From the NCBI GenBank assembly GCA_017642625.1, contig JAGCOQ010000127.1:1-5435 (forward strand): 5,435 bases of DNA. Reading direction: 5' to 3'. The notes beneath the pieces were generated by a model. The model did not search any database and was not told where the DNA came from. It worked only from the letters and a program-made list of their open reading frames with translations. The DNA comes from Alphaproteobacteria bacterium. Its GTDB lineage: Bacteria; Pseudomonadota; Alphaproteobacteria; Rs-D84. The position numbers and the translations under genes were made by a program. The stretch's first letter is position 1. Each line of letters opens with the position of its first letter. Shown piece after piece: positions 1 through 5,349 of this stretch.

Positions 1-1638
1 AAGGCTCGTAATCGTGCTCATACATTGTTGGGCTTGTCAGTTGCATGTGGCAATTTGGACGAAGTTATTAAATTGATTAAAGAATCAGCAAGCCCTGACG
101 AAGCGCGCACCGCTTTGGTTTCGCGTGGTTGGGCGGCATCGGATATTGAAAGTTATATTAATTTGATTGACGATCCAAACACAGAATACAAAGACGGTAT
201 GTTTTATATGAGTGAAGACCAAGCCAAAGCAATTCTTGAATTGCAATTGCACAGATTGACAGGTCTGGAACGCGACAAGATTCATAATGATTTGACAGAA
301 CTCGGCGCAGTTATCAAAGATTTGCTTGCGATTTTAAGTAGTCACGAACGCATTGTTCAAATCATCCGCGAAGAAACAACCGCAGTGCGTGACAATTGGT
401 CTCAGCCGAGACGCAGTGAAATAAGCGATGCAGAAATCGACATAGATATCGAAGATTTGATTGCACGCGAAGATATGGTTGTAACTGTTTCCAACACAGG
501 CTATATCAAACGCGTAGCATTGGATACATACCGCGCACAAAAACGCGGGGGCAAGGGCCGCAATGCTATGACAACCAAAGATGATGACTATGTGGTAAAT
601 GTGTTTGTTGCGAATACTCATACACCACTGTTGTTCTTCTCGTCCAAAGGATTGTGTTATAAATTAAAGACATACAAATTACCAGAAGCAACTGCCGCAG
701 GCAAAGGTCGTCCATTGGTGAATTTGTTGCCTTTGACAGATGGCGAAACAATCACTGCGATTTTGCCAGTTCCAGAAGAAGAGGTTAAACGTGTTGCGGA
801 ATCAGGCAAAGAGCACTTCTTGATGTTTGCAACAGCGTCTGGCACAGTGCGCAGAAACCGTATGAGTGATTTTGATTCAATTCGTGCTAATGGTAAAATT
901 GCTATGAAACTTGACGAAGGCGACAGTTTGATATCTGTGTTGCCATGCACCGAAGACCAAGATGTATTCTTGTCCACATACCGTGGCCGCTGCATAAGAT
1001 TCGCGGTCCCAGAAATTCGTATCTTTGCGGGCCGCAATTCGACTGGTGTTCGTGGATTATCATTACAGAAAGACGATTATATCATCGGTATGGCGATGTT
1101 GAATCACGGTGAATCTGATTCAGTTGTTCGCGCCGCATACGTAAAACAAAGCCGCGCTTTGCGCCGTGCCCAGACAGGAATCGAAGAAGAAAGTGACGCC
1201 GAAGAAGAAAACACAACATTGGTGTTAAGCGATGAACAAATGGCGAAAATGGCACTGCGCGAAGAATTCATTTTGACTATCTCGGAAAACGGATTTGGTA
1301 AACGCACGAGTTCTTATGAATATCGTCTAACTCACCGTGGTGGTGGCGGATTTACCAACATAAAACTTGGTGGTAAAAACACAGCAGTCGCAGGTTCATT
1401 CCCGGTTAACGACAACCAAGATATAATCATGGTGACTAATGGCGGCAAGATTATAAGAACGCCAGTTCGTGATGTTCGTATTGCTGGTCGTTCAACCGCG
1501 GGTGTGACATTATTTAGAACGGCTGATGGTGAAAAAGTTGTATCTGCAATCGCGATTGATCACGAAGAAGAAACAGAAGAAAACACAACTGACGAAACCG
1601 CCAATACGACAGAAACTGCCGTAGACAGCGCACAATAA
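1..1638 (+). CDS. gyrA: DNA gyrase subunit A, C-terminal part (5' end outside window)
   Basis: GyrA is the cutting-rejoining and DNA-wrapping subunit of type IIA topoisomerase; with GyrB it introduces negative supercoils using ATP. Frame 1 is open from the first base (KARNRAHTLLGL...), so the CDS enters from the left; a TTG at 25 is internal, not a start. About 545 residues are visible, lacking the N-terminal winged-helix/catalytic Tyr region (full GyrA is usually 850-900 residues). The order is the end of the breakage-reunion domain and coiled-coil gate (FYMSEDQAKAILELQLHRLTG, 1-based visible residues about 68-88), the GyrA box QKRGGKG (visible residues 180-186, bases 538-558), then the beta-pinwheel blades. 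The box separates GyrA from ParC. An acidic insertion (IEEESDAEEENTT) before ILTISENGFGKRTSSYEY is typical of alphaproteobacterial GyrA. An acidic tail (HEEETEENTTDET...) precedes the TAA; such tails modulate supercoiling in other GyrA. merR follows after 18 bases, so the two may be cotranscribed. Confidence 0.97.
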   Translation, partial: KARNRAHTLLGLSVACGNLDEVIKLIKESASPDEARTALVSRGWAASDIESYINLIDDPNTEYKDGMFYMSEDQAKAILELQLHRLTGLERDKIHNDLTELGAVIKDLLAILSSHERIVQIIREETTAVRDNWSQPRRSEISDAEIDIDIEDLIAREDMVVTVSNTGYIKRVALDTYRAQKRGGKGRNAMTTKDDDYVVNVFVANTHTPLLFFSSKGLCYKLKTYKLPEATAAGKGRPLVNLLPLTDGETITAILPVPEEEVKRVAESGKEHFLMFATASGTVRRNRMSDFDSIRANGKIAMKLDEGDSLISVLPCTEDQDVFLSTYRGRCIRFAVPEIRIFAGRNSTGVRGLSLQKDDYIIGMAMLNHGESDSVVRAAYVKQSRALRRAQTGIEEESDAEEENTTLVLSDEQMAKMALREEFILTISENGFGKRTSSYEYRLTHRGGGGFTNIKLGGKNTAVAGSFPVNDNQDIIMVTNGGKIIRTPVRDVRIAGRSTAGVTLFRTADGEKVVSAIAIDHEEETEENTTDETANTTETAVDSAQ

Positions 1639-1656
1639 AAAAACGACAGGCACATC

Positions 1657-2046
1657 ATGGAAAGCAAAGGCGAATATTTTATACCTATAAACGAAGTCGC
1701 AAAAAGATTGGATGTGCCTGCGCATACATTGCGTTATTGGGAAAAGCAGTTTCCCAATGCAATACGCCCTGTGACGGGTGCAGGCAATCGCCGTTATTAT
1801 CGCGCCGATACAGTGGAAAAAATAGAAACGATACGCACATTGCTTTACGACAAAGGAATGACAATCGCGGGCGTTAAAAAGATTTTGCATAACGGTTCAT
1901 TTGGCGAAGAAATGGGCGAAGTCAAAAAGCAAACTCGTAAAACAACCGCGCCTGCGCCCCGCGCAACACTTGATGAATTTGAAAAGAACGATATTGATAT
2001 AGCAATCAAACTTCTCAACCAGGCCAAAGTGTTTTTAGAAGATTAA
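1657..2046 (+). CDS. MerR-family transcriptional regulator
   Basis: 129-residue predicted DNA-binding regulator. Residues about 7-77 form a MerR winged helix-turn-helix: FIPINEVAKRLDVPAHTLRYWEK is the HTH and recognition helix, GNRRYYRADTVEKI the wing and next helix, and LLYDKGMTIAGVKKIL the third helix. A Lys/Thr/Pro-rich linker (KKQTRKTTAPAPRA) leads to a short C-terminal helix (FEKNDIDIAIKLLNQAKVFLE) that probably dimerises. There are no Cys/His metal-binding residues of the MerR/CueR type and no drug-binding domain. It resembles the small MerR-like regulators of alphaproteobacteria often annotated near ihfA, whose role is poorly defined. The ATG at 1657 is chosen because the HTH begins straight after it and a weak AGG (1648-1650) lies 6 bases upstream. 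It sits 18 bases after gyrA on the same strand. No promoter of its own is evident, so readthrough from gyrA is likely. The effector and targets cannot be told from sequence. Confidence 0.93.
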   Translation: MESKGEYFIPINEVAKRLDVPAHTLRYWEKQFPNAIRPVTGAGNRRYYRADTVEKIETIRTLLYDKGMTIAGVKKILHNGSFGEEMGEVKKQTRKTTAPAPRATLDEFEKNDIDIAIKLLNQAKVFLED

Positions 2047-2069
2047 TATAATTCCCCCTTCAAAAAAAA

Positions 2070-2150
2070 TTCTCCCTCAGCATGGGGGAGGGCGGCGCAG
2101 CCGGAGGGGGTTATTCATCAGTGGAGTACGGTCAAAGACCAGGGGTAAAA
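2070..2150 (+). repeat. Copy A: decayed tandem pair of hairpin repeat units
   Basis: This is a degenerate relative of the composite repeats at 3693-3840, 4252-4404 and 5215-5435. Unit 1: first hairpin CTCCCTC (2072-2078) with GGGGGAG (2084-2090), then second hairpin CGGC-GCA-GCCG (2093-2103), then GAGGGGG. Unit 2 is badly eroded (first hairpin reduced to CATCAGTGGAG), but its second hairpin survives as GGTC-AAA-GACC (2130-2140), followed by AGGGGTAAAA, the same element end seen in copies B and D1. It lies between the merR stop and the shared terminator, so it would be in the 3' UTR of the merR transcript. The second-hairpin stems differ from all other copies yet pair perfectly. Confidence 0.7.
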
Positions 2151-2179
2151 AAAACAGCCAATTGCTTGGCTGTTTTTTT
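2147..2179. terminator. Bidirectional Rho-independent terminator
   Basis: Stem CAGCCAA (2155-2161), loop TTGC, stem TTGGCTG (2166-2172). An A8 tract lies on the left and a T7 tract on the right, so the structure reads as a terminator on both strands. It sits between the converging merR (+) and secreted repeat protein (-) genes and would serve both. Confidence 0.9.
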
Positions 2180-2195
2180 GTTTTGATATCCACGC

Positions 2196-3527
2196 TTATT
2201 CCGTAGGACCGTTGTAAAGGTTGTCGTCCTGTGTTGGATTGACAACTTCCCATCCGATGAAGTCGAAACCGACCTTTGAAGGTGCAGTTGGCAATGTGAG
2301 TCCAGTTCCATAAGAACAGGCGTTTTCTGTCGAATTGACAGGTGCAGTCCAGTTGTCTGCGCCATCGCCGTCATACGCGATACCAATGGTATTCGGTTCA
2401 TAATGTGCAGTACAAGCGATTGTTGCACCATTGGCAAGATCTGCCCATGGGGAACCAGCAACTGTGATTTCGTTACCAACATAAGAACCAGATATTGGAG
2501 CGTTATTATTATTTGTATCCAATTCTTGGGATACGCTGGCAGTAATTTGTGTATTTCCAGATGTACAATCCCATCTTGTGAAGTGATGTCCGAGTCTTCC
2601 ACAGTTGTCGGCATCAGAATTGCCGAGCCATGTATAAGGGCTGTCAAATTCGGCTGTACGATGTCCTGTGGCTGGTGTTCCTTGACCACCGTTGCCATCA
2701 TCGCAAGAATAAGTAATGTTATAAGTATTTGCGCTCCAAGAAGCGAATATAGTTGTATTGCTTGAAATCGCAGGAAGATTTGCTGTGGCAACAGGGTTTG
2801 TGCCTGCTGAAGAAGAAGACCATCCGTTAAATGTATAACCAGTTCTGGTTGGGTCTTCGCCCACAGTTGCATCTGCTGCGCCCCAACTTGCTGTCCATGT
2901 TTGAGCAGTTGTCGCGGCTGCACCATCAGCAGTTAACAAACCATCTTTGTCAATCATCTGTGTATCATTTGTATCATAGAAACCAACCAATGGTCTGCGT
3001 GCAGGTGTTACAGATGCTGTTTCAGTTGTATCTTGGGTCGCAGTCGTAGAACCGGTTCCGTCATTTAAATTAAGGACATAAGTCACATAATCACCCAAAG
3101 GTGTTCCTTGGTTAAACGGAGTGTCTCCTTCGCCAAGTTCTGTGGTTAAATTATCATTAACAATTGATTTCCACAAAGAACCACCAGCAGCATAAATTTG
3201 TTCAGGCGAAGCCGGCACACCATTACCATTAGTGGTCGAAGCATTTGTATCTAAATTTGAATTAAGAATGATTGTGGCATAAACAGGTGCCCATTGTGCT
3301 TTCAAAGTAACAGAACCACTGTAAGCATTCAATACATCGTGAACGCAGGCATTAGCAATTGTTGCGCCATTTAAGTCTTCTGCTGTTGCGGTTGCGTTTT
3401 GTCCCTTTGGATAAACCAAGCCAGATCCTGTATTACCAATGTTACCATCTGTACCTGTTGTAATATCAGCAAATGCAGGGCAAGCCATACAAGCAATAAT
3501 TCCCGAAGTTAAAAATAATTTTTTCAT
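2196..3527 (-). CDS. Secreted Listeria-Bacteroides (InlB B-like) repeat protein
   Basis: 443-residue exported protein. Residues 1-20 are a signal peptide (MKKLFLTSGIIACMACPAFA, cleavage expected after AFA). A lipobox reading (IIAC, Cys13) is possible but less likely. The mature part is Thr/Asn/Gly/Ala-rich and contains diverged units of the Flg_new/InlB B-repeat type. Unit openings are GYTFNGW (230-236), GHHFTRW (313-319) and GFDFIGW (420-426). Unit-closing strands are VTLKAQW (73-79), TWTASW (about 210-215), TTIFASW (258-264) and ATIACTAHY (368-376). Paired Cys (275, 309, 321, 372, 404) suggest disulfides outside the cytoplasm. There is no transmembrane anchor, LPXTG or beta-barrel domain. 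The chain stops soon after GFDFIGW, before the closing strand of that unit, so it may be truncated. The ATG at 3527 is supported by an AGGAAGGA ribosome binding site. It is a single-gene unit with its own promoter and terminator. A surface or adhesion role is inferred from the family only. Confidence 0.85.
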   Translation of the reverse strand: MKKLFLTSGIIACMACPAFADITTGTDGNIGNTGSGLVYPKGQNATATAEDLNGATIANACVHDVLNAYSGSVTLKAQWAPVYATIILNSNLDTNASTTNGNGVPASPEQIYAAGGSLWKSIVNDNLTTELGEGDTPFNQGTPLGDYVTYVLNLNDGTGSTTATQDTTETASVTPARRPLVGFYDTNDTQMIDKDGLLTADGAAATTAQTWTASWGAADATVGEDPTRTGYTFNGWSSSSAGTNPVATANLPAISSNTTIFASWSANTYNITYSCDDGNGGQGTPATGHRTAEFDSPYTWLGNSDADNCGRLGHHFTRWDCTSGNTQITASVSQELDTNNNNAPISGSYVGNEITVAGSPWADLANGATIACTAHYEPNTIGIAYDGDGADNWTAPVNSTENACSYGTGLTLPTAPSKVGFDFIGWEVVNPTQDDNLYNGPTE

Positions 3528-3532
3528 GATTT

Positions 3533-3540
3533 TCCTTCCT
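3533..3540 (-). promoter_or_regulatory. Ribosome binding site of the secreted repeat protein
   Basis: On the minus strand AGGAAGGA lies 5 bases before the ATG at 3527. It is a strong, nearly doubled Shine-Dalgarno sequence that fixes the start. It contrasts with the two accessory genes to the right, which have none. Confidence 0.85.
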
Positions 3541-3559
3541 TTTTTAACTTTATATTTTG

Positions 3560-3589
3560 ATTCTAGAAAAATTTTTTAAAGTGGGTCAA
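3560..3589 (-). promoter_or_regulatory. Sigma-70-type promoter of the secreted repeat protein
   Basis: Minus strand: -35 TTGACC (3589-3584), 18-bp AT-rich spacer, -10 TAGAAT (3565-3560). Initiation near 3553 would give a leader of about 25 bases containing the AGGAAGGA site. The boxes match consensus 5/6 each; the AT-rich surroundings make chance matches easy, but position and spacing are sensible. Confidence 0.6.
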
Positions 3590-3666
3590 GAGTATATTTG
3601 TTTTTTTATAAACTTTTTTAATTTTTGCCAGATTTCTGCACGATACAGCCGATAAAAAAAGTGAAA

Positions 3667-3682
3667 ATTTGTATATACAAAT
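3667..3682. promoter_or_regulatory. Perfect 16-bp palindrome, possible operator
   Basis: ATTTGTATATACAAAT is a perfect inverted repeat with no loop. It lies about 80 bp upstream of the secreted-protein promoter and just left of repeat copy B. Size and symmetry suit a dimeric regulator, but no regulator can be assigned, and AT-rich intergenic DNA yields palindromes by chance. Confidence 0.35.
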
Positions 3683-3692
3683 ACATAAAAAA

Positions 3693-3840
3693 ATCACCCT
3701 TTTTTTCTCTCTCTCCGCTGGAGGGGAATCTTTGCACTCGTCGCGGAATAAAATTCCCCCTTTGGAGGGGGAGGGCCCGCAGGGCGGGGGAGGTATTCTC
3801 CCCCGCTGGGGGAGGGGACCACGGAGTGGTGAGGGGGGTA
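3693..3840 (+). repeat. Copy B: composite hairpin repeat (inverted remnant, linker, two direct units)
   Basis: The left part (3693-3728) is a decayed inverted unit keeping CTCC-GCT-GGAG (3713-3723). A linker follows (about 3729-3753, CTTTGCACTCGTCGCGGAAT...) matching those of copies C and D. Direct unit 1: TCCCCCT (3755-3761) with AGGGGGA (3766-3772), then GCCC-GCA-GGGC (3775-3785), then GGGGG. Direct unit 2: CTCCCCC-GCT-GGGGGAG (3798-3814), then ACCAC-GGA-GTGGT (3818-3830), then GAGGGGGGTA. It lies immediately upstream of the DUF559 promoter. Open frames through it are products of repeat composition. Together with the promoters and palindrome it accounts for most of the gene-free stretch 3528-3884. 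Confidence 0.85.
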
Positions 3841-3849
3841 AAAAAAACC

Positions 3850-3878
3850 TTGAATTTAATCGTTTTCATAAATACAAT
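3850..3878 (+). promoter_or_regulatory. Promoter of the DUF559 gene, probably giving a leaderless mRNA
   Basis: -35 TTGAAT (3850-3855), 17-bp spacer, -10 TACAAT (3873-3878). Only six bases (CTAATC) separate the -10 from the ATG at 3885, so transcription should begin at or beside the start codon. No Shine-Dalgarno sequence precedes the ATG, which fits leaderless translation. The -35 begins about ten bases after the end of repeat copy B. Confidence 0.55.
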
Positions 3879-3884
3879 CTAATC

Positions 3885-4232
3885 ATGCATAAATATAATA
3901 AAAATCTTACCGGCTTTGCGCGTCACAACCGTCGTTCAGGCAATTTGTCTGAAGCATTACTTTGGAACGAATTAAAGCAAAATAAAATGGGTGTAAGTTT
4001 TACCAAACAAAAGCCCATTGGCAACTATATTGCTGATTTTTATTGCGCTGAAAAAAATATGGTCATAGAAATAGATGGTTGGAGCCACGACGATAAATAC
4101 GAATATGATCATGCGCGCGACGAATATATGCAATCACTTGGCATACATGTTTTAAGAATAGAAGACATAGATGTAAAACGCGATATGTCTAATGTTTTGA
4201 TTTGGATAAAACATAATATAGACAGTTTATAG
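3885..4232 (+). CDS. DUF559 family Vsr-like endonuclease domain protein
   Basis: 115-residue single-domain protein, a normal length for DUF559. The family is related to Vsr/PD-(D/E)XK nucleases; substrate and role are not established. Visible landmarks: ARHNRR near the N-terminus (residues 12-17), SEALLWNELK (22-31) with conserved Glu23, FTKQKPIGNYIADFYC (39-54) with Asp51, MVIEIDGWSHD (59-69) with Glu62, Asp64 and His68, then RDEYMQSLGIHVLRIEDIDV (78-97). Asp51 and Glu62 are the likely metal ligands. No catalytic residue appears lost, so the gene is probably active. The frame is open upstream to an ATG at 3669, but that extension only translates the repeat (LEGEGPQGG...). ATG 3885 fits the domain start and the promoter. 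The gene stands alone on its strand, with composite repeats B and C on either side; this suggests a functional or mobility link to the repeats (inference). No T-tailed terminator follows; GGTGAAA/TTTCACC (4240-4255) can form a hairpin at the border with copy C. Confidence 0.9.
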   Translation: MHKYNKNLTGFARHNRRSGNLSEALLWNELKQNKMGVSFTKQKPIGNYIADFYCAEKNMVIEIDGWSHDDKYEYDHARDEYMQSLGIHVLRIEDIDVKRDMSNVLIWIKHNIDSL

Positions 4233-4251
4233 TTGTTCAGGTGAAAAATTT

Positions 4252-4404
4252 CACCCCCTTCGGCGCGTTGCGCCACTTCCCCTTGGGGGCAGAATCTTTG
4301 CTCTCGTCGCAGAATAAATTCTCCCCCACCGGGGGAGGGAACCACGGAGTGGTGAGGGGGGTATTCTCCCCCACTGGGGGAGGGGACCCGCAGGGTAAGG
4401 GGGG
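4252..4404 (+). repeat. Copy C: composite hairpin repeat (inverted unit, linker, two direct units)
   Basis: This is the most complete copy. Inverted unit 4252-4290: CCCCCTTC, hairpin GGCGC-GTT-GCGCC (4262-4274), then CCCC-TT-GGGG (4279-4288). The linker is about 4291-4320, ending TCGTCGCAGAATAAATT. Direct unit 1: CTCCCCC-ACC-GGGGGAG (4321-4337), ACCAC-GGA-GTGGT (4341-4353), GAGGGGGGT. Direct unit 2: CTCCCCC-ACT-GGGGGAG (4366-4382), ACCC-GCA-GGGT (4386-4396), AAGGGGGG. Bases 4254-4338 match 5351-5435 at 83 of 85 positions, and 4304-4382 match 5215-5293 at 78 of 79, so C, D1 and D2 spread recently. Confidence 0.9.
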
Positions 4405-4408
4405 TTGG

Positions 4409-4425
4409 ACAGCCCATGGGGCTGT
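4409..4425. other. Hairpin-forming palindrome between copy C and the kinase-cassette terminator
   Basis: ACAGCCC-ATG-GGGCTGT is a perfect 7-bp stem with a 3-base loop. No T-run follows on either strand, so it is not a standard Rho-independent terminator. It may be the edge of the repeat element or a 3' stabilising hairpin of the DUF559 transcript; its role is unknown. Confidence 0.4.
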
Positions 4426-4438
4426 TAGGCCTGTTGCC

Positions 4439-4464
4439 AAAAAAAAACACTGCCGAAGCAGTGT
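4439..4464 (-). terminator. Rho-independent terminator of the kinase cassette
   Basis: Minus strand: ACACTGC, loop TTCG (a stable UUCG tetraloop in RNA), GCAGTGT, then an unbroken T-run running to 4439. It starts just past the stop codon of the 48-residue ORF (4467), supporting that ORF as the last gene of the unit. Confidence 0.9.
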
Positions 4465-4466
4465 GA

Positions 4467-4613
4467 TTATTTCAAAACTATTTTATGTAATTTTCCGCCG
4501 TACGCGTACACAACCGGCACGCCAGCACGACGCGCCCTTTCTTGTGCTAAATGCGCCCCGCGATTAGCAAGCCTTGTTATTTTTGCAGAAAGTTCATAAT
4601 ATTCTTTTTTCAT
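4467..4613 (-). CDS. Small 48-residue protein, possible partner of the zeta-like kinase
   Basis: This short ORF runs from an ATG at 4613 to a TAA at 4467. Its ATG directly abuts the TAA of the upstream kinase gene (TAAATG), with AAAGG inside the kinase 3' end about 10 bases before the start; this indicates translational coupling. A strong terminator follows the stop within a few bases. The protein is basic: an N-terminal helix with Ala/Arg heptad-like spacing (YELSAKITRLANRGAHLAQE), then ARRAGVPVVYAYGGKLHKI, resembling a short strand-turn-strand tail. From memory, small proteins with a helix followed by a G-x-P-x-V/Y...G-K/R tail often neighbour zeta/COG4185 kinases; I cannot verify homology here. 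An antitoxin or accessory-subunit role is inference. In classical epsilon-zeta pairs the antitoxin gene comes first, whereas here the small gene is second. Confidence 0.7.
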   Translation of the reverse strand: MKKEYYELSAKITRLANRGAHLAQERARRAGVPVVYAYGGKLHKIVLK

Positions 4614-5165
4614 TTATATTAAACCTTTGTTAAATTTATTGTAGAGCGCATCATCGGTTATGTCAAGTATCTCACCAGTTCCGCGTGCAACCAGTTCATA
4701 ATTGTTTTCACCATTATAATACAATTCCCAGTAATTTACTTTGGAAATTACATCTTTGAAATTTTTCATGCTGCGAACATAGCGACGACGGACGTCTGGG
4801 GACGGCACATTGTGTCCACCCATAGCCACACGATGTTTAATCCGCTGGATATTTTGTTCGACAGAACTAAGAAAAATATAAATAAAAATGATTTCGTATT
4901 TGGCTTTGCGAGCTCTTTCAATGACGCGATTATGATAATTGCCAGAAACAGTAGATTCAAGCACGATAGATTTGCCAGAATCAATTAACTTATCAAACTT
5001 TTCAAGCAAAATCCGCCCAGATAACAAGCCTGTGCCATCATTGTGTTTTTCAGCGATTTCATCGGCATTAAGAAAAGTGACGGTTTCGTCTTTGACCAGT
5101 TCATGAGCCAAAGTAGTTTTACCAGAACCATTAGGGCCAGCAATAATGTATAATATCTTTTTCAT
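4614..5165 (-). CDS. Zeta-toxin-like / COG4185 P-loop kinase
   Basis: 183-residue P-loop NTPase. The Walker A motif is GPNGSGKTT (residues 10-18), with FLNADEIA (31-38) next, as in zeta/COG4185 proteins. LLSGRILLEKFDKLIDSGKS (47-66) and VLESTVSG (68-75) follow. RVAMGGHNVPSPDVRRRY (112-129) forms the Arg-rich lid that contacts phosphates. True zeta/PezT toxins phosphorylate UDP-N-acetylglucosamine and block cell-wall synthesis; for the short COG4185 branch seen here, the substrate and toxicity are mostly untested. The protein is intact, cytoplasmic and without membrane segments. The ATG at 5165 is chosen because the P-loop strand (KKILYIIAGPNG) begins at once and the promoter -10 ends seven bases upstream. 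It forms an operon with the 48-residue ORF at zero spacing. The cassette is bounded by nearly identical repeats C and D, which suggests gain or shuffling by repeat recombination (inference). Confidence 0.9.
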   Translation of the reverse strand: MKKILYIIAGPNGSGKTTLAHELVKDETVTFLNADEIAEKHNDGTGLLSGRILLEKFDKLIDSGKSIVLESTVSGNYHNRVIERARKAKYEIIFIYIFLSSVEQNIQRIKHRVAMGGHNVPSPDVRRRYVRSMKNFKDVISKVNYWELYYNGENNYELVARGTGEILDITDDALYNKFNKGLI

Positions 5166-5172
5166 AGTAATA

Positions 5173-5201
5173 ATTATAACATAATAATTTTACATATACA
5201 A
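5173..5201 (-). promoter_or_regulatory. Promoter of the kinase cassette, probably leaderless
   Basis: Minus strand: -35 TTGTAT (5201-5196), 17-bp spacer, perfect -10 TATAAT (5178-5173). Seven bases (TATTACT) separate it from the ATG at 5165, so the transcript should start at or next to the A of the start codon. There is no Shine-Dalgarno sequence. Confidence 0.6.
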
Positions 5202-5214
5202 ATTTATAAATTTT

Positions 5215-5306
5215 TCGTCGCAGAATAAATTCTCCCCCACCGGGGGAGGGGACCACGGAGTGGTGAGGGGGGTATTCTCCCCCACTGGGGGAGTGGTGAG
5301 GGGGGT
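5215..5306 (+). repeat. Copy D1: composite hairpin repeat lacking the inverted unit, second direct unit with internal deletion
   Basis: It begins inside the linker (TCGTCGCAGAATAAATT, 5215-5231), abutting AT-rich DNA upstream of the kinase promoter. Direct unit 1: CTCCCCC-ACC-GGGGGAG (5232-5248), ACCAC-GGA-GTGGT (5252-5264), GAGGGGGGT. Direct unit 2: CTCCCCC-ACT-GGGGGAG (5277-5293), then straight into TGGTGAGGGGGGT. It has lost 12 bases (GGGACCACGGAG) between two GGAG copies, so its second hairpin is gone. Confidence 0.85.
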
Positions 5307-5324
5307 AAAGACCGTCGCCAATCG

Positions 5325-5338
5325 TTCATAATTATGAA
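5325..5338. other. Perfect 14-bp palindrome between repeats D1 and D2
   Basis: TTCATAATTATGAA is a perfect inverted repeat in the roughly 43-base unique spacer separating D1 from D2. It could be an operator or insertion trace; chance is also possible. Confidence 0.25.
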
Positions 5339-5349
5339 AGAACCGGAAT

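Noticed and set aside
25..1638. TTG at 25 as the start of gyrA
   Set aside because: The frame is open to base 1 and the residues before it (KARNRAHT) align with conserved internal GyrA sequence.
2132..2926. 264-residue minus-strand frame inside the secreted-protein gene
   Set aside because: It is a Gln/Leu-rich shadow in another frame of a low-complexity gene, it runs through the terminator, and the alternative frame has a signal peptide, promoter and ribosome binding site.
3669..3884. N-terminal extension of the DUF559 protein from the ATG at 3669
   Set aside because: It translates the G-rich repeat copy B. The conserved domain begins after ATG 3885, and the promoter -10 ends at 3878, so the upstream ATG would not be in the mRNA.
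3693..4404. Insertion sequence with classical transposase
   Set aside because: There is no DDE, Y1 or serine/tyrosine recombinase and no clean terminal inverted repeats with target duplication; DUF559 alone is not a known transposase.
4109..4567. Open frames on both strands through copy C (Pro/Gly-rich products such as SPTGGG and GVVRGV)
   Set aside because: These arise from stop-free G/C-rich repeat sequence; they have no ribosome binding sites and overlap the DUF559 gene or the small ORF.
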